NCBI RefSeq assembly: GCF_000425865.1
Contig: NZ_AUEG01000001.1
Span: 62,001 to 126,000 of the forward strand
Source: Lacticigenium naphthae DSM 19658
Lineage (GTDB): Bacteria; Bacillota; Bacilli; Lactobacillales; Carnobacteriaceae_A
Direction of reading: 5' to 3'
DNA length: 64,000 nucleotides
A model generated the notes under the pieces. The model was given only the letters and a program-made list of their open reading frames with translations. It made no database searches and was not told where the DNA came from. Positions within the stretch are counted from its first letter, which is position 1. Each line of letters starts with the position of its first letter. Made by a program: the position numbers and the translations under genes. Positions 18,225-29,631 of the stretch are shown here, piece after piece.

Positions 18225-20648
18225 TTAAATAAAATTGGTTGGTTCTGGATCAATTCCAATGCTCCATCCTTTTTGTAAATCTTTTTGAGTTAACAATAAT
18301 AGTTCATGTAACTTTTCATATAAGGCTGGTTCATGTTTGTATTTTATGAGTACTTGATAATGGTATTTATTTTTTGTGCGTGCGATAGATTTAGGCGTTG
18401 GTCCCAGGACAATGGCTTGGTTGCTGATTGCTGGACGGATAAATTCAATAATTTCATTCATTTTTTTTGCAGCCTTCAATTCATTTTCATGACTCACACT
18501 AACACGTAATATGAAATAATACGGTGGATATTGACTTGATCTTCTTAAATTCATTTCTTTTTTATAAAATAAGTCATAGCGATGAGTTTGAGCTAGTTGA
18601 ATAGAATAATGTTCTGGATTAAAACTTTGAACAATGACTTTCCCTTCTAGTTCGGCTCTTCCAGAACGGCCACTTACTTGAGTTAAAAGCTGAAAAGTTT
18701 TTTCGCTTGACCGGAAATCTGGCAAACTCAAAGCGGTATCTGCATTTAACACTCCCACCAATGTCACGTCCGGAAAATCCAATCCTTTTGCAATCATTTG
18801 TGTACCCAGTAAAATATTAGCTTTTTTAGAACCAAACTTTTTGAGTAATTTTTCGTGTGCTCCTTTTTTTCTTGTAGTGTCGACATCCATACGGATAATC
18901 TTTGCTTCAGGTATAAGTGCCTGCAGTTCTTCTTCAATTTTTTGTGTACCAGTACCGTAATAGCGAATACTTGCACTTTGACATTGCGGGCAACGGTTAG
19001 GAATGTTTTCCTCATGGCCACAGTAATGACATTTCATAGTTTTTGTGTCCATATGCAAAGTTAATGAGATATCACAATTTGGACAAGGCAAAACAAACCC
19101 ACACTCTCTACACATCACAAAAGAAGAGTAACCTCTTCGATTAAGTAACAAGACACATTGTTCATTTCGATCAATTCTATTTTTAATTTCCTTTTTGAGC
19201 AATTCCGAAAAACTACTACGATTTCCTTTTTTTACTTCTTCTCGCATGTCAACCAAAGTTACTTCTGGTAATGGCTTTTTATTGGCTCTTTTTTTTAATT
19301 CTATGAGCTTATAAACATTTTTACTAGCACGCGCACGTGATTCCAAAGAAGGTGTTGCGCTCCCTAAGATTACTGGGCAATTATGGTGATTTCCTCTCCA
19401 AACAGCTATATCTCTAGCATGATAACGCGGATTTTCATCTTGTTTATAGGAATTTTCATGTTCTTCATCAATTATAATGAGCCCAATATTTTTTAAAGGC
19501 GCAAAAATAGAAGATCGCGCACCAACGACAACTTTTGCTTCTTCTCTATATATTTTTCGCCATTCATCATATTTTTCGCCGTTTGATAAGCCACTATGTA
19601 AAACAGCAACTTCTTCTCCAAATCGACTTTTAAATTGATTGACCATTTGCGGTGTCAATGCTATTTCAGGGACTAGCATCAATGCACTTTTATTATCCTT
19701 GAGGACTTCGGCTATAGACTGAAGATAGATTTCAGTTTTCCCACTTCCGGTGATACCCTTTAAGAGAAATACGGTTTTCTCTCTTTGCTCAATCGATTTC
19801 ATAATATCTTCGTATGCGGATAACTGTTCCTCATTTAATGGGAGTGGATTTGTTTTTAAAAAAGTACTATTTTCAAAGGGATCTCTGTAAATTTCTTCTT
19901 TTTTTTGAAGTAGCCATCCCCTTTTTTCTGCTTCTCTTACGGTGGCCGCACTTATTTTTTTTTCTTTCACTAAACCATTTTTATCTATACCCTCGGCTTT
20001 CAATGATTGAAGTATATCTAATAGCAATTTTTGTTTGGTAGCTTGCGCTGTTAATCCAATTTTTATTTCTTCATATTCTTCGTATTTAAGTTGAGGATAT
20101 ATTATTGTTTTTTTCTTTGTTGTTGAACGATCAGAGACATTATAAATAATTTCTATTTTATCTAACTTCTTCAATTTCATTATTTCAGAAACTTTATCTT
20201 GCTCTACAACTATTTCCCATGGTATTTCATGTTTTCCTTTAAATAGAGAGAAGAGTAATTCTTCCTCTATTTCATCTATGATTCGAACAGTTTTTTGATA
20301 GGAAGCACGTAAAACTGAAGGCAACATGGTTTGATAACAACTGATTTGAAAACTGAATGTTTTATATGCCATATCTGTCCCCAATTGAATCAGTTCTTCA
20401 CTTAGCACTTCGTCTACATCCATCAAATCATCAATTTCTTTTAAATTTCCATCAAATTCGGAATAATCAGTTAAATCAATAACAAAACCCTGAACCTTTC
20501 TTGTTCCTTTTCCGAAAGGCACGATTACACGCATTCCTTTTTTTACAGCATCTTCAAACTTTAAAGGCACTTTATAATCAAAAGGTCTATTGGTTTGCAT
20601 AGTTGGAACATCAACTATTATTTTTGCGATTTGTGTCACTTTCCTCAT
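18225..20648 (-). CDS. priA: Primosomal protein N' (PriA helicase)
   Basis: An 807-residue 3'-to-5' helicase that restarts stalled forks. The N-terminal 3'-DNA-binding domain (DVPTMQTNRPFDYKVP) is followed by the helicase core with Walker A GITGSGKTE, DEEH box (IIDEEHENSY) and GSATPS. The Cys-rich zinc domain (CRECGF, CPNC, CHYCGH, CPQC) interrupts the second RecA fold, as in all PriA proteins. The C terminus QVSGRSGRAEL completes the helicase motifs. It overlaps coaBC by 38 bases, with an RBS-like AGGAAAAAGAGG before the ATG. Confidence 0.96.
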   Translation of the reverse strand: MRKVTQIAKIIVDVPTMQTNRPFDYKVPLKFEDAVKKGMRVIVPFGKGTRKVQGFVIDLTDYSEFDGNLKEIDDLMDVDEVLSEELIQLGTDMAYKTFSFQISCYQTMLPSVLRASYQKTVRIIDEIEEELLFSLFKGKHEIPWEIVVEQDKVSEIMKLKKLDKIEIIYNVSDRSTTKKKTIIYPQLKYEEYEEIKIGLTAQATKQKLLLDILQSLKAEGIDKNGLVKEKKISAATVREAEKRGWLLQKKEEIYRDPFENSTFLKTNPLPLNEEQLSAYEDIMKSIEQREKTVFLLKGITGSGKTEIYLQSIAEVLKDNKSALMLVPEIALTPQMVNQFKSRFGEEVAVLHSGLSNGEKYDEWRKIYREEAKVVVGARSSIFAPLKNIGLIIIDEEHENSYKQDENPRYHARDIAVWRGNHHNCPVILGSATPSLESRARASKNVYKLIELKKRANKKPLPEVTLVDMREEVKKGNRSSFSELLKKEIKNRIDRNEQCVLLLNRRGYSSFVMCRECGFVLPCPNCDISLTLHMDTKTMKCHYCGHEENIPNRCPQCQSASIRYYGTGTQKIEEELQALIPEAKIIRMDVDTTRKKGAHEKLLKKFGSKKANILLGTQMIAKGLDFPDVTLVGVLNADTALSLPDFRSSEKTFQLLTQVSGRSGRAELEGKVIVQSFNPEHYSIQLAQTHRYDLFYKKEMNLRRSSQYPPYYFILRVSVSHENELKAAKKMNEIIEFIRPAISNQAIVLGPTPKSIARTKNKYHYQVLIKYKHEPALYEKLHELLLLTQKDLQKGWSIGIDPEPTNFI

Positions 20649-21855
20649 CCTCTTTTTCCTGAATCATACTTATAATCTTATCAACTATCTTTTCAGCAAT
20701 GACTTCTTTTTTATTTAAAGATAATTGAAGAGGTTCTCTTTTTAGAGTAAAGAGTGTTACTTCATTAGTATCAACATTAAACCCTCTATCTTTTTGACTC
20801 ACATCATTCGCAATAATTAAGTCACAATTCTTTTCTATTAATTTTTTTTGTGCATTTTCTTTTAAATCATTTGTTTCTGCAGCAAATCCAACTAATAGTT
20901 GTTTTTTCTTTTTACTGCCCATTGTCTTCAAAATATCTACTGTTTTCACCAATTCTAATTGCACTAATTGATTGTCTTTTTTTATTTTTTTGTTTTGTTC
21001 GTATTTTGGAGAATAATCCGATACAGCTGCTGCCATAATCAAGCTATCCGCTGTTGCGAAATACTTATCCACTTCTTTAAACATTTCATGTGCTGAAGAT
21101 ACTGTTACCTTCTTTATTCCAGCTGCAACGTTCAATGAGCTAGTGGTTATCAGTAATACCTCCGCACCTTTATCGCGTAGTACTTTTGCTAGAGCATGAC
21201 CCATTTTTCCCGAGGAATCATTTGAAATATACCGAACAGGATCGATTCTTTCTTTTGTGCCTCCAGCCGTAACGATGACCTTTTTTCCTTTTAATGGAAG
21301 ATTGATTTCATGTTTTAAAATAAACTGTTCAAATTCACCCATTATACGAAAAAGTTCTGGATAGCGTCCCTTGCCTTCGTATCCTTCTGCTAAAAAACCT
21401 ATATCCGGTTCCATTAAAGTATATCCAAATTGACTGATTTTCATCCGATTATTTTTTGAGGCGGGATTCATATACATGTTCGAATTCATTGCAGGAATAA
21501 TAAATACGGGACAATGAATGGCTAACAAAGTCGTAGTAACAAAATCGTCGGCTATTCCATTCGCAATTTTTGCTAACACATTAGCCGTTGCGGGAGAAAT
21601 GATTGCATAGTCTGCCCAATCAGCTAAGTGTATGTGACTAACATGTTCACTATCCTCTTCTTCAAATGTATCAAGAAAAACTTTGTTTTGACTCAGCACT
21701 TGGAATGTTAATGGAGCAACAAATTTGGTCGCATTCTCTGTCATTGCGACTTTGACTTGTGCGCCCTGTTTAATCAATTCTCGCACAAGAGCAACTGTCT
21801 TGTATACGGCTATACCCCCTGCTACAAATACGATGATTTTTTTATCTTTTAACAT
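20611..21855 (-). CDS. coaBC: Bifunctional phosphopantothenoylcysteine decarboxylase/synthetase
   Basis: A 414-residue fusion catalysing two steps of coenzyme A synthesis. The N-terminal flavoprotein CoaC domain (residues 1-185) has FVAGGIAVYK, the conserved catalytic region SHIHLADWAD and the PAMNSNMYMNP motif. The CoaB domain follows, with the nucleotide-binding start KKVIVTAGGTKERIDPVR, AAAVSDY and the lysine region KIKKD. It begins after the rpoZ terminator, so some promoter activity is expected in 21856-21965; AAGACA and TAAAAT with 17-base spacing are visible there but weak. Confidence 0.96.
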   Translation of the reverse strand: MLKDKKIIVFVAGGIAVYKTVALVRELIKQGAQVKVAMTENATKFVAPLTFQVLSQNKVFLDTFEEEDSEHVSHIHLADWADYAIISPATANVLAKIANGIADDFVTTTLLAIHCPVFIIPAMNSNMYMNPASKNNRMKISQFGYTLMEPDIGFLAEGYEGKGRYPELFRIMGEFEQFILKHEINLPLKGKKVIVTAGGTKERIDPVRYISNDSSGKMGHALAKVLRDKGAEVLLITTSSLNVAAGIKKVTVSSAHEMFKEVDKYFATADSLIMAAAVSDYSPKYEQNKKIKKDNQLVQLELVKTVDILKTMGSKKKKQLLVGFAAETNDLKENAQKKLIEKNCDLIIANDVSQKDRGFNVDTNEVTLFTLKREPLQLSLNKKEVIAEKIVDKIISMIQEKEDEESDTNRKNNS

Positions 21856-21969
21856 GACTTCACCTTCTCTTTTCTTGTATCTCTATTTTACTAGAAATCA
21901 AAGCGTCTGTCTTAACTTATTTGGTCTGTCTTTTATATAAAGATTGCTCATTTTTTATATAAAAGAAAA

Positions 21970-22032
21970 AAACGCCATTGAACAAAAGAAAGCTAGAAAA
22001 ATAATCAGCTTACTTCATCATCCAATTGACGT
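21970..22032 (-). terminator. Probable terminator after rpoZ
   Basis: On the minus strand AACGTCAATTG and CAATGGCGTT pair with one bulge and one G-U pair, and an inner AAGCT/AGCTT helix forms in the loop. A T7-C-T4 tract follows directly. It starts about 12 bases past the rpoZ stop. Confidence 0.65.
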
Positions 22033-22044
22033 TATCTTTATTTA

Positions 22045-22251
22045 TTATTTCTTTTCACTGTAATCGATAACTAAATCCCCGGCTTCGATTTCTTCTAAAG
22101 CCTGACCTACTTCTTTGACAGATTGATATTCTGTTAACAAAGGCATTGCTCCATTTTGCAATTCGTGAGCTCTTTTACTAGCCAATATTACCAAAGAATA
22201 TTTTGAATTAACCTTTTCCAATAGATTATCTTGTGAAGGGTATAATAACAT
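22045..22251 (-). CDS. rpoZ: DNA-directed RNA polymerase omega subunit
   Basis: A 68-residue polymerase subunit that supports beta-prime folding. The start [20 protein letters not shown] and the core motif [13 protein letters not shown] are typical for Firmicutes omega. The ATG follows directly on the gmk stop, so translation is coupled. The gmk-rpoZ-coaBC-priA order is conserved. Confidence 0.95.
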   Translation of the reverse strand: MLLYPSQDNLLEKVNSKYSLVILASKRAHELQNGAMPLLTEYQSVKEVGQALEEIEAGDLVIDYSEKK

Positions 22252-22869
22252 TTATTCCATCTCCTCTATAAATTTAGCATACGTTTTAATATTCCGCGAT
22301 ACCTTCAAATGTTCACTCTCAATAATGTGCCTAATTTTTTCAGCAGCATTTTCTACAGTATCGTTTTCTACAACATAATCATAGAAACGAATCAGCTTCA
22401 TCTCTTCTTTAGCTTTCTTCATTCGTTTTTCGATAATTTCCTTTTCATCTGTTCCACGATTTACAATTCGTGATTTTAATTCATCTAAATTCGGTGGGGC
22501 TAAAAATATAAATATTCCTTCAGGCATTTTTTCTCGTACTTTTAATGCCCCTTGAACTTCAATCTCTAAAAAAACATCTTTCCCTTTATCCAATGTTTCA
22601 TTCACGTATTGAAGAGGTGTTCCATAATAATTACCAACGTATTCCGCATATTCTAGTAAGCCATCTTTTTCAATAAGATTCTCGAATTCTTCTCGTGTTC
22701 TGAAAAAATAATCTTTTCCTTCCATTTCGCCCTTTCTCTTATCGCGAGTGGTCATGGAAATTGAGTATTCAAATTCGTTATCTTTAGTGTCGAAAAGCTC
22801 TTTTCTAACTGTCCCTTTTCCAACACCCGAGGGACCCGATAAAACAATGAGTAATCCGCGTTCGGTCAT
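22252..22869 (-). CDS. gmk: Guanylate kinase
   Basis: A 205-residue kinase that phosphorylates GMP to GDP. P-loop [10 protein letters not shown] (about residue 11), the GMP-binding segment [13 protein letters not shown] and YFFRTREEF, and the lid region [13 protein letters not shown] are all present. Length is normal. It heads the conserved gmk-rpoZ pair. Confidence 0.97.
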   Translation of the reverse strand: MTERGLLIVLSGPSGVGKGTVRKELFDTKDNEFEYSISMTTRDKRKGEMEGKDYFFRTREEFENLIEKDGLLEYAEYVGNYYGTPLQYVNETLDKGKDVFLEIEVQGALKVREKMPEGIFIFLAPPNLDELKSRIVNRGTDEKEIIEKRMKKAKEEMKLIRFYDYVVENDTVENAAEKIRHIIESEHLKVSRNIKTYAKFIEEME

Positions 22870-22953
22870 TTTATTTCCCTTTCTGTCGATACATTTTCAT
22901 AAAAAACTTGCTAATTAATAGTGTACCATATTTTTGCGAGAATATACTATTTT

Positions 22954-24261
22954 TCAGCCAGAAAATAAATAATCTAAATAAAATGCTAAAATCACAATTG
23001 TTGGTTTGAGCACAATTAACCATTCTATTCTGTTGAGCCAATCCTTCTCCTTTCCACAAAATAAAGCCTGATAAACTTTTTTGATCATTTCAATATCAGC
23101 TGGTAATAAAAGCTTTTGTTTCGTTTTGTTCTTCCAGTCCGCAAGAAAAATTTCTTGTAAATATTGATCTTTTGATTTATTTATTTCGTTGTTTTCAATT
23201 CTTTCTTTCAATTCTTTTTTAAATGATTGAAATGAAAAAACTCTATCCGGATAAATATAATTTGATTTTCCGATTAATTCGAGTAAAGCTAAGGGCAATG
23301 TTTCACCCTTTACACGTAGCCCCCACTCCTCTTTCAGTTTTTTTATTACATGTATTTGTAAAGACTCCTCTATAAAAATTGGATGTTGATAGGCAGCGTG
23401 GGACGAGGATAATCGTTTTGCAAGAAATTGATAGAATCTATCTTGCTCATCTTGCCAATCCTGTTGATTAAACGTATACCATCTTCCCATGTAGTCATTT
23501 GTTAAAACCTTTTTAGTTTCTAAATAACCTAATTGACTGTTCAAATGCATTCTTTCGCGATTAAAGACCAATAACCCACCTAAGTCCCAAGGAGTTTGAA
23601 TCATTATTATTTTTTTATTTAAAGTTGGGTTCACTGATTTTGACAATCCGGGTCCTTGTACGTCCACAACAATAAATTGATTTCCACCTAACTTAACAGC
23701 AAAATCAATAGGTATATTATCTTTGATTCCACCATCAATATAATATTTTCCTTGAATTTTCACTTTTTCCATGGCTGGAAAAAAAGAAGCGCTCGCGAGC
23801 AAATAATTAGCTAACTGCCCATTGGGGATGTCTTCCAATGTATAGTATTCTGTCTGCAATGTTTTAAAATTTGTAACAGTGATCCCTAATTTTATTGAAC
23901 TTTGTCGAATAGCATTCTCGTTTTCAATTGATCTGCGTATTAATTTTAGTAAAGGCTCTGTAGAAATCCCTTGTTTTAAAATTGATTCTTTAAATAATTC
24001 TCTTGCAACTTGTGTCTTATTTTCAGTGTTTTGCATTTCGATTGCTAGAATATTGTTTAATTCAATTTCTCTCCACAGATCTTCAGCAATTTCTCGTTTT
24101 CCTTGAGCATACATTACAGCATTCAATGCTCCAACAGAAGATCCAGTTACAATATCCACATTAACCTTCAGTTCTTCTAACGCTTTCCAAACGCCCAATT
24201 GAAAAGAACCTTTTGCTCCCCCGCCCCCAAAGACTAAAGCCGTCTTTTTACAAGGATCCAT
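22954..24261 (-). CDS. Patatin-like phospholipase with C-terminal hydrophobic extension
   Basis: A 435-residue putative lipid acyl hydrolase. The patatin domain (residues 8-200) shows the oxyanion loop GGGGAKGSF (from residue 12), the nucleophile elbow GSSVG with catalytic Ser42, and the catalytic Asp in YIDGGIKDNIP. There is no signal peptide, so it is expected in the cytoplasm or at the inner membrane face. The last 220 residues match no domain recognisable by eye and end in a hydrophobic segment (WLIVLKPTIVILAFYLDYLF) that may anchor it to the membrane. Substrate is unknown. It lies between the V-ATPase terminator and gmk. Confidence 0.85.
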   Translation of the reverse strand: MDPCKKTALVFGGGGAKGSFQLGVWKALEELKVNVDIVTGSSVGALNAVMYAQGKREIAEDLWREIELNNILAIEMQNTENKTQVARELFKESILKQGISTEPLLKLIRRSIENENAIRQSSIKLGITVTNFKTLQTEYYTLEDIPNGQLANYLLASASFFPAMEKVKIQGKYYIDGGIKDNIPIDFAVKLGGNQFIVVDVQGPGLSKSVNPTLNKKIIMIQTPWDLGGLLVFNRERMHLNSQLGYLETKKVLTNDYMGRWYTFNQQDWQDEQDRFYQFLAKRLSSSHAAYQHPIFIEESLQIHVIKKLKEEWGLRVKGETLPLALLELIGKSNYIYPDRVFSFQSFKKELKERIENNEINKSKDQYLQEIFLADWKNKTKQKLLLPADIEMIKKVYQALFCGKEKDWLNRIEWLIVLKPTIVILAFYLDYLFSG

Positions 24262-24464
24262 GTCATCACCTTCTTTTTTATCTCCTTATACACTTCATTT
24301 TATGTTTTACAATGCATTATAATTAACCTCGAAATTTTATAGTAACTTGATTTTAGTATACCCCACTTCATTATTTTATTAAAATAATCAGAAAAAATGG
24401 AGAACCTCATCTGATTGATATGAAATTTAAAATTGACAAAATATAGACATAAATACTCAAAAAA

Positions 24465-24491
24465 AGAGCCTAGACAAATTGTCTAAGCTCT
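24465..24491 (-). terminator. Terminator of the V-ATPase operon
   Basis: AGAGC-C-TAGACA and TGTCTA-A-GCTCT form a stem with one mismatch and a short AT loop, followed on the minus strand by a T6 tract. It lies 23 bases past the ntpD stop. Confidence 0.85.
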
Positions 24492-24513
24492 ATCGTTAAT
24501 GTTCTTAAAAAAT

Positions 24514-25140
24514 CTAGCCCATATCTTTGACTTTCATCAAGCGAGTAATTGCTGCACGTTCAGATTCATCTAATTTCATTTGAATGAAGTAAACCGTTTC
24601 TTTCAATTGAGGTATTGTCCGATATTCAAGTGCATTTACTCTTCGTCTAGTTTTTTCAATTTCATCAGCCATTAACTGACAAGTTTTTTCTATTTCAGAT
24701 AACTCAAGTAAATCTGGCATTACGTCTGTCAATTCAGCTAATGAAGTGTCCAATTCACTATTTGAGTTCAAATAGCCATATTGCAAATTCTTAGGATCTG
24801 TATTTTCATCATACCGGAAATTCATGGTCGGTACACGCACGCTCATAATATTCCTTTGACCCATATCCAATTTGACTTCATGCTCAGGAACAGCCATTAA
24901 TTCCTCAATAAAACTTTCATGTAGCAATGATTTAGCCATCATAAAAGATTGCATTGCATCAGTTAATTTTTTTTCAACTTCAGTTCTTAGTTCGTTATTC
25001 TTTCGAATTAAAGAAATGAATTGACGCATTAATTCATCTTGTTTATCTTTAAGCAATTTATGACCACGAGTAGCTAGTTGTAGACGATCTTTCAAGTTTG
25101 CCAGTTCCATACGAGTCGGATTGACATTTAATTTAGCCAT
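24514..25140 (-). CDS. ntpD: V-type ATPase subunit D
   Basis: A 208-residue central-stalk (rotor axle) subunit. The start [20 protein letters not shown] and the long alpha-helical, coiled-coil composition are typical for V/A-type subunit D. The C-terminal helix ([17 protein letters not shown]) is the conserved family signature. It is the last gene of the ATPase operon, five bases after ntpB. Confidence 0.95.
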   Translation of the reverse strand: MAKLNVNPTRMELANLKDRLQLATRGHKLLKDKQDELMRQFISLIRKNNELRTEVEKKLTDAMQSFMMAKSLLHESFIEELMAVPEHEVKLDMGQRNIMSVRVPTMNFRYDENTDPKNLQYGYLNSNSELDTSLAELTDVMPDLLELSEIEKTCQLMADEIEKTRRRVNALEYRTIPQLKETVYFIQMKLDESERAAITRLMKVKDMG

Positions 25141-25145
25141 CTAAC

Positions 25146-26522
25146 TCACTCTCCTTTAGGCAAGTACTTTTTAAGCATATCATCTTTAATACGTTTCAAT
25201 TCTGATTTAGGTAAAATAGAAAGTAATTTCCATCCTAATTCAAGTGTATCTTCAATTGAACGATTAGTGTAGTTTCCTTGATTGACATATTCTGCTTCAA
25301 ATTTATCTGTAAATTGTACATATTTCTTGTCCGCCTCAGAGAGAGCAGCCTCTCCTAATACAACGGCTAATTCTTTTGCTTCACGACCTTGAGCATAGGC
25401 AGCAAATATTTGGTTCATTGTCGCTGCATGGTCTTCACGCGTTTTACCTTCTCCGATACCTTTATCTTTCAAACGAGAAAGAGATGGGAGAATATTAATT
25501 GGAGGTTGAATTCCACTGTTATACAAATCACGTGACAAAATGATTTGACCCTCAGTAATATAACCTGTTAAATCAGGGATTGGGTGCGTAATATCATCCT
25601 CTGGCATCGTTAATATAGGAATCTGTGTAATAGAACCTTTAGATCCTTCTAAACGTCCAGCACGTTCGTATAAGGTTGCCAAGTTAGTATACAAGTACCC
25701 TGGATATCCACGACGACCTGGCACTTCACGACGAGCAGCAGAAATTTCACGAAGAGCTTCTGCATAGTTTGTCATATCTGTCATAATGACCAAAACATGC
25801 ATATCTTTTTCAAACGCTAAATATTCAGCAGCTGTTAAAGCCATTCTTGGAGTAGCGATCCGTTCAATCGCTGGATCATCAGCTAAGTTGACGAAGATAA
25901 CAGAACGATCGATAGCACCTGTTTTCTTGAAATCATTTAGGAAAAATTCAGCTTCTTCAAACGTGATCCCAATGGCAGCAAACACTACAGCAAAGCCTTC
26001 GCCAGAGTTTTTAACGTTAGCTTGACGTGCAATTTGCGCGGCTAACTCTTTATGTGGTAAACCTGACCCAGAAAAAACTGGAAGTTTTTGTCCACGTACA
26101 AGAGTGTTTAAATGATCGATCGTGGATATACCGGTTTGAATAAATTCATCGGGATAATCACGTGCAATAGGATTGATTGCCTGACCATTGATATCTAGAG
26201 TTTTTTCTGGAATCAATTCTGGTCCTCCGTCGCTTACACGACCCATTCCATCAAAAGTCCTTCCAATCATATCTTCGGATACATCTAAAGAAAGTGGGCG
26301 TCCTAAGAAGCGCACCTTTGTATCCTCTAAGTTTATTCCACTAGATCCTTCGAAGATTTGGACCATAGCTTTGTCTCCATCAATTTCGAGAACTTGTCCA
26401 CGACGGCGTTCACCAGTTTGTAATTCAATATCAACCAGCTCGTCAAATTTTACGCCTTCTACGCCTTCAACAGCCATCAGCGGTCCAACAACTTCACTAA
26501 CTGTACGGTATTCTTTAAGCAT
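25146..26522 (-). CDS. ntpB: V-type ATPase subunit B (non-catalytic)
   Basis: The non-catalytic nucleotide-site subunit of the V1 hexamer, about 458 residues. The start [19 protein letters not shown] matches V-type B subunits, so the ATG at 26522 is preferred over a longer reading from 26546. Typical segments are [36 protein letters not shown] (replacing a true P-loop) and [19 protein letters not shown]. It overlaps ntpA by eight bases. Confidence 0.95.
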   Translation of the reverse strand: MLKEYRTVSEVVGPLMAVEGVEGVKFDELVDIELQTGERRRGQVLEIDGDKAMVQIFEGSSGINLEDTKVRFLGRPLSLDVSEDMIGRTFDGMGRVSDGGPELIPEKTLDINGQAINPIARDYPDEFIQTGISTIDHLNTLVRGQKLPVFSGSGLPHKELAAQIARQANVKNSGEGFAVVFAAIGITFEEAEFFLNDFKKTGAIDRSVIFVNLADDPAIERIATPRMALTAAEYLAFEKDMHVLVIMTDMTNYAEALREISAARREVPGRRGYPGYLYTNLATLYERAGRLEGSKGSITQIPILTMPEDDITHPIPDLTGYITEGQIILSRDLYNSGIQPPINILPSLSRLKDKGIGEGKTREDHAATMNQIFAAYAQGREAKELAVVLGEAALSEADKKYVQFTDKFEAEYVNQGNYTNRSIEDTLELGWKLLSILPKSELKRIKDDMLKKYLPKGE

Positions 26523-28299
26523 CTGAGTCCATACCTCCTTTTTCAATAATTTCTTGAACAGTGTCGGTGATAGCTTGACGTAATTCTTTGTATTTAGAAA
26601 TTTCCTCTTCAGGAATATATTTCATACGTCCAATTCTTTCACGCACATCAGCAGTTCCATCAATTAGTTCATCATAATAGGAACCCAATTCTAATCCACG
26701 AGCTGCTTTATCTTCAAAATGCAATAGTGTGCTGATCATTTCCAACTGCTTGTTTTGAGAAGTATACGTATCAACATCATCAAAGGCATTTTGCTGCAAG
26801 AAGTCTTCACGAATCATACGAGAAACAATCATTCTCAAACGGTCACGTTCAGATAACGATTCAATACCGACTAAACGCACGATTTCTTCTAATTCAGATT
26901 CAGTTTGTAACAATGCTTTCGTTCTAGTTACTATTGTTGGCCAATCAACATTCAATTTTTCACCAATAAACTTATTCATTTCATTTGAATAAAGTGAATA
27001 AGAATTCAACCAATTAATAGCTGGGAAATGTCTTCTTTGAGATAAAGAACTGTCTAAACTCCAGAAAACTTTCGCTACACGTAACGTGTTTTGAGTAACT
27101 GGTTCTGAAGTGTCTCCCCCTGGAGGAGAAACCGCACCAATAGCTGTTATGCTTCCTTCTCTTCCTTCGTCTCCCAAAGCAATTACTTTCCCTGCTCGTT
27201 CATAATACTCAGCGATTCGGCTACCTAAATAGGCTGGGTAACCTTCGTCCCCTGGCATTTCTTCAAGACGACCTGACATTTCACGTAATGCTTCCGCCCA
27301 ACGTGAAGTAGAGTCTGCCATGATTGCAACGCTATAACCCATATCGCGGAAATATTCAGCAATTGTGATCCCTGTGTAAATTGAAGCTTCACGAGCCGCA
27401 ACAGGCATATTCGAAGTGTTTGCTATTAATACTGTCCGTTCCATAATAGATTGTCCAGTATTTGGATCAATTAACTCTGGAAACTCATTGATAACATCGG
27501 TCATTTCGTTACCACGTTCTCCACAACCGACATAAACAACAATATCCACATCTGCCCATTTAGCAATTTGGTGCTGAACAACTGTCTTACCAGCACCAAA
27601 TGGCCCTGGCACTGCCGCTGCTCCACCTTTTGCTACAGGGAAAAGCGTATCAATAACACGTTGTCCAGTAACTAGCGGTTCTACAGGATTGATTTTTGTT
27701 GCAATTGGACGTCCTTTACGAACAGGCCACTTCTGTAACATTGTGTAATCTTTGATTCCATCCTCAGTCTTCACAGTGTATATAGTATCTTCTATTTTAA
27801 ATGTTCCACTTTGGATGGATTCAATTGTTCCATTTACTCCATTAGGTATCATTATTTTATGTTGGATAACAGAAGTCTCCGGAACGGTACCGACTATATC
27901 TCCAGGTCCTACTTTCGTTCCCGGTTCAATCGTAGCTGTAAATTCCCATTCATCTTCTCGACTCAATGGATCAATTTGCATTCCACGTTCAAGGAAATTG
28001 CTCTTTGTCATTTCCCTAAATTTATCTAAGGGACGTTGAATTCCATCAAACATCTGAGAAATCATACCTGGAGCTAATTCTACGGATAAAGCTTCTCCTG
28101 TAGAAACAACCGGTTCACCCGGTCCTACCATAGATGTTTCTTCATATACCTGAATAGATGCAACATCTCCGCGCATCTCAATAATTTCACCAATTAATCC
28201 AATCTCACCTACACGGCAAATATCTTGAATATTGGCAGTTTCCATGCCTTCAGCCGTAACTAACGGGCCTGAAACACTTACAATTTTTCCTTTACTCAA
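26515..28299 (-). CDS. ntpA: V-type ATPase subunit A (catalytic)
   Basis: The 594-residue catalytic subunit. The beta-barrel N terminus ([18 protein letters not shown]) and the A-subunit-specific non-homologous region (about residues 110-190) precede the V-type P-loop GPFGAGKTV. Other motifs are [30 protein letters not shown] and [11 protein letters not shown]. Length matches E. hirae NtpA. It follows ntpG by 12 bases and overlaps ntpB. Confidence 0.97.
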   Translation of the reverse strand: MSKGKIVSVSGPLVTAEGMETANIQDICRVGEIGLIGEIIEMRGDVASIQVYEETSMVGPGEPVVSTGEALSVELAPGMISQMFDGIQRPLDKFREMTKSNFLERGMQIDPLSREDEWEFTATIEPGTKVGPGDIVGTVPETSVIQHKIMIPNGVNGTIESIQSGTFKIEDTIYTVKTEDGIKDYTMLQKWPVRKGRPIATKINPVEPLVTGQRVIDTLFPVAKGGAAAVPGPFGAGKTVVQHQIAKWADVDIVVYVGCGERGNEMTDVINEFPELIDPNTGQSIMERTVLIANTSNMPVAAREASIYTGITIAEYFRDMGYSVAIMADSTSRWAEALREMSGRLEEMPGDEGYPAYLGSRIAEYYERAGKVIALGDEGREGSITAIGAVSPPGGDTSEPVTQNTLRVAKVFWSLDSSLSQRRHFPAINWLNSYSLYSNEMNKFIGEKLNVDWPTIVTRTKALLQTESELEEIVRLVGIESLSERDRLRMIVSRMIREDFLQQNAFDDVDTYTSQNKQLEMISTLLHFEDKAARGLELGSYYDELIDGTADVRERIGRMKYIPEEEISKYKELRQAITDTVQEIIEKGGMDSDA

Positions 28300-28311
28300 A
28301 CTGGTAACCTC

Positions 28312-28623
28312 CTATAAAATATTTTGACCCACAGCTTTTTCGACATTTTCTTGGACTCGTTTTTTTCCAATTCCGAGCGATCCAGCATGATTTGGGATCA
28401 AAATGACGGCAGGTGTTATTTTTTCGTCATAACGCCGTATTGTATCAGGGATTTGTTCTGCGAGTTGCTCGGTCAAAAAAATGATTCCATAATCTTCATC
28501 AGCTAAACGGTCGACTGCTTTTCTTGCTTGAATACCTTCATCCGCAAAATAGACGTCAAAACCAAGCATCTTAAAAGGTAAAACGGAATCTTTGTCTCCG
28601 ATGACTCCTATTTTACGTGCCAT
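28312..28623 (-). CDS. ntpG: V-type ATPase subunit F (NtpG)
   Basis: A 103-residue rotor subunit that binds subunit D. The Rossmann-like start [19 protein letters not shown] and [14 protein letters not shown] are typical of V/A-type subunit F, named NtpG in E. hirae. It overlaps ntpC by 11 bases. Confidence 0.94.
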   Translation of the reverse strand: MARKIGVIGDKDSVLPFKMLGFDVYFADEGIQARKAVDRLADEDYGIIFLTEQLAEQIPDTIRRYDEKITPAVILIPNHAGSLGIGKKRVQENVEKAVGQNIL

Positions 28624-29617
28624 AGTTTAACCGCATCCTCTCTCTAATTTGTTCTGCAGGCAACCCATTTTCTTTTCCTGCTAGAACGAGACGTATATTT
28701 TTCACTTCTATTTCTTTTGCATAAAGGTAACCTAACGTAGGTAGAGGTCCAAAAGCTTGTAATCTGGCATCTTGCATTTTTTTCATATATGCATCATCTG
28801 TTTCTAAATCGACTTTCACTGGATCAAGTTCTTTAGTTTCAGAATCGATTGACCGTTCAATGATCGACCGATATTTGGTTTCGCTGAGTATTTTTCCCGC
28901 GGTGACCAAATCCTCTTTACCAAGCTCAACTAATTCTTTTTTTGGAATAGAGCCAGAACTAGACAAGATAGTTGTCAAAAAATTCTGGGTACGCTGTTGT
29001 TTGATCGCACGAGATACTGTTGATAAATTATTTAAATCAATATAATATTCGACGATTTCCATTACTTTAGGATGTCCGATTTTTTGTGCCAAAATCTTCA
29101 AATGCGTAAAGTAACGACGATCTAAAATAATGTCGACAGCTTGAACGTTATGGTACTCGTCAAGTTCCTGTTTTACCTCCTGAATACTGTCAATGTATTC
29201 AGGATCTAGAACATCTGATTTACCCGAATGAATTGCTTGACGCAATTCCGCAACAGGATATCGTCCAATAGGGATGAGTAAAGAAGAAAAATCATTCCCA
29301 GTATATTCTTCTTTAAATAAGACTTTTAAATTATGATAACTATAGCGAAGTGAGGAAATCTCCACTAACTCTGGTTGAGGTACAAAGCTGAATAAATCCT
29401 CATAAGCCATATGAAATTCATTCATCAATAATTCGTCATATTTTTTTGTTTCTTTAACAAAATCAACATCATTTCTATATGGTGTATCTTTGAGTATATT
29501 TACAGCCTCTTCAAAGTTAGAAGCTGAAAGCATTCTTTCATAATGTCCGCGTGTTAGGAGGTTATTTTCATAAACACGTATACGCACATTTGCGGAAGCA
29601 TAAGCAGTATCTTGCAT
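28613..29617 (-). CDS. ntpC: V-type ATPase subunit C/d (NtpC)
   Basis: A 334-residue subunit of the AC39/d family that couples the rotor axle to the membrane c ring. The start [16 protein letters not shown] and the later segment [20 protein letters not shown] are hallmarks of the family. It is fully soluble and helical. It lies between ntpE (15 bases upstream) and ntpG (overlapping). Confidence 0.93.
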   Translation of the reverse strand: MQDTAYASANVRIRVYENNLLTRGHYERMLSASNFEEAVNILKDTPYRNDVDFVKETKKYDELLMNEFHMAYEDLFSFVPQPELVEISSLRYSYHNLKVLFKEEYTGNDFSSLLIPIGRYPVAELRQAIHSGKSDVLDPEYIDSIQEVKQELDEYHNVQAVDIILDRRYFTHLKILAQKIGHPKVMEIVEYYIDLNNLSTVSRAIKQQRTQNFLTTILSSSGSIPKKELVELGKEDLVTAGKILSETKYRSIIERSIDSETKELDPVKVDLETDDAYMKKMQDARLQAFGPLPTLGYLYAKEIEVKNIRLVLAGKENGLPAEQIRERMRLNYGT

Positions 29618-29631
29618 TTACGTCCCTCCTC

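Noticed and set aside
22871-23059. 62-codon open frame overlapping the end of the patatin-like gene
   Set aside because: A shadow in another frame of the patatin gene's C-terminal coding region, with no RBS or family match.
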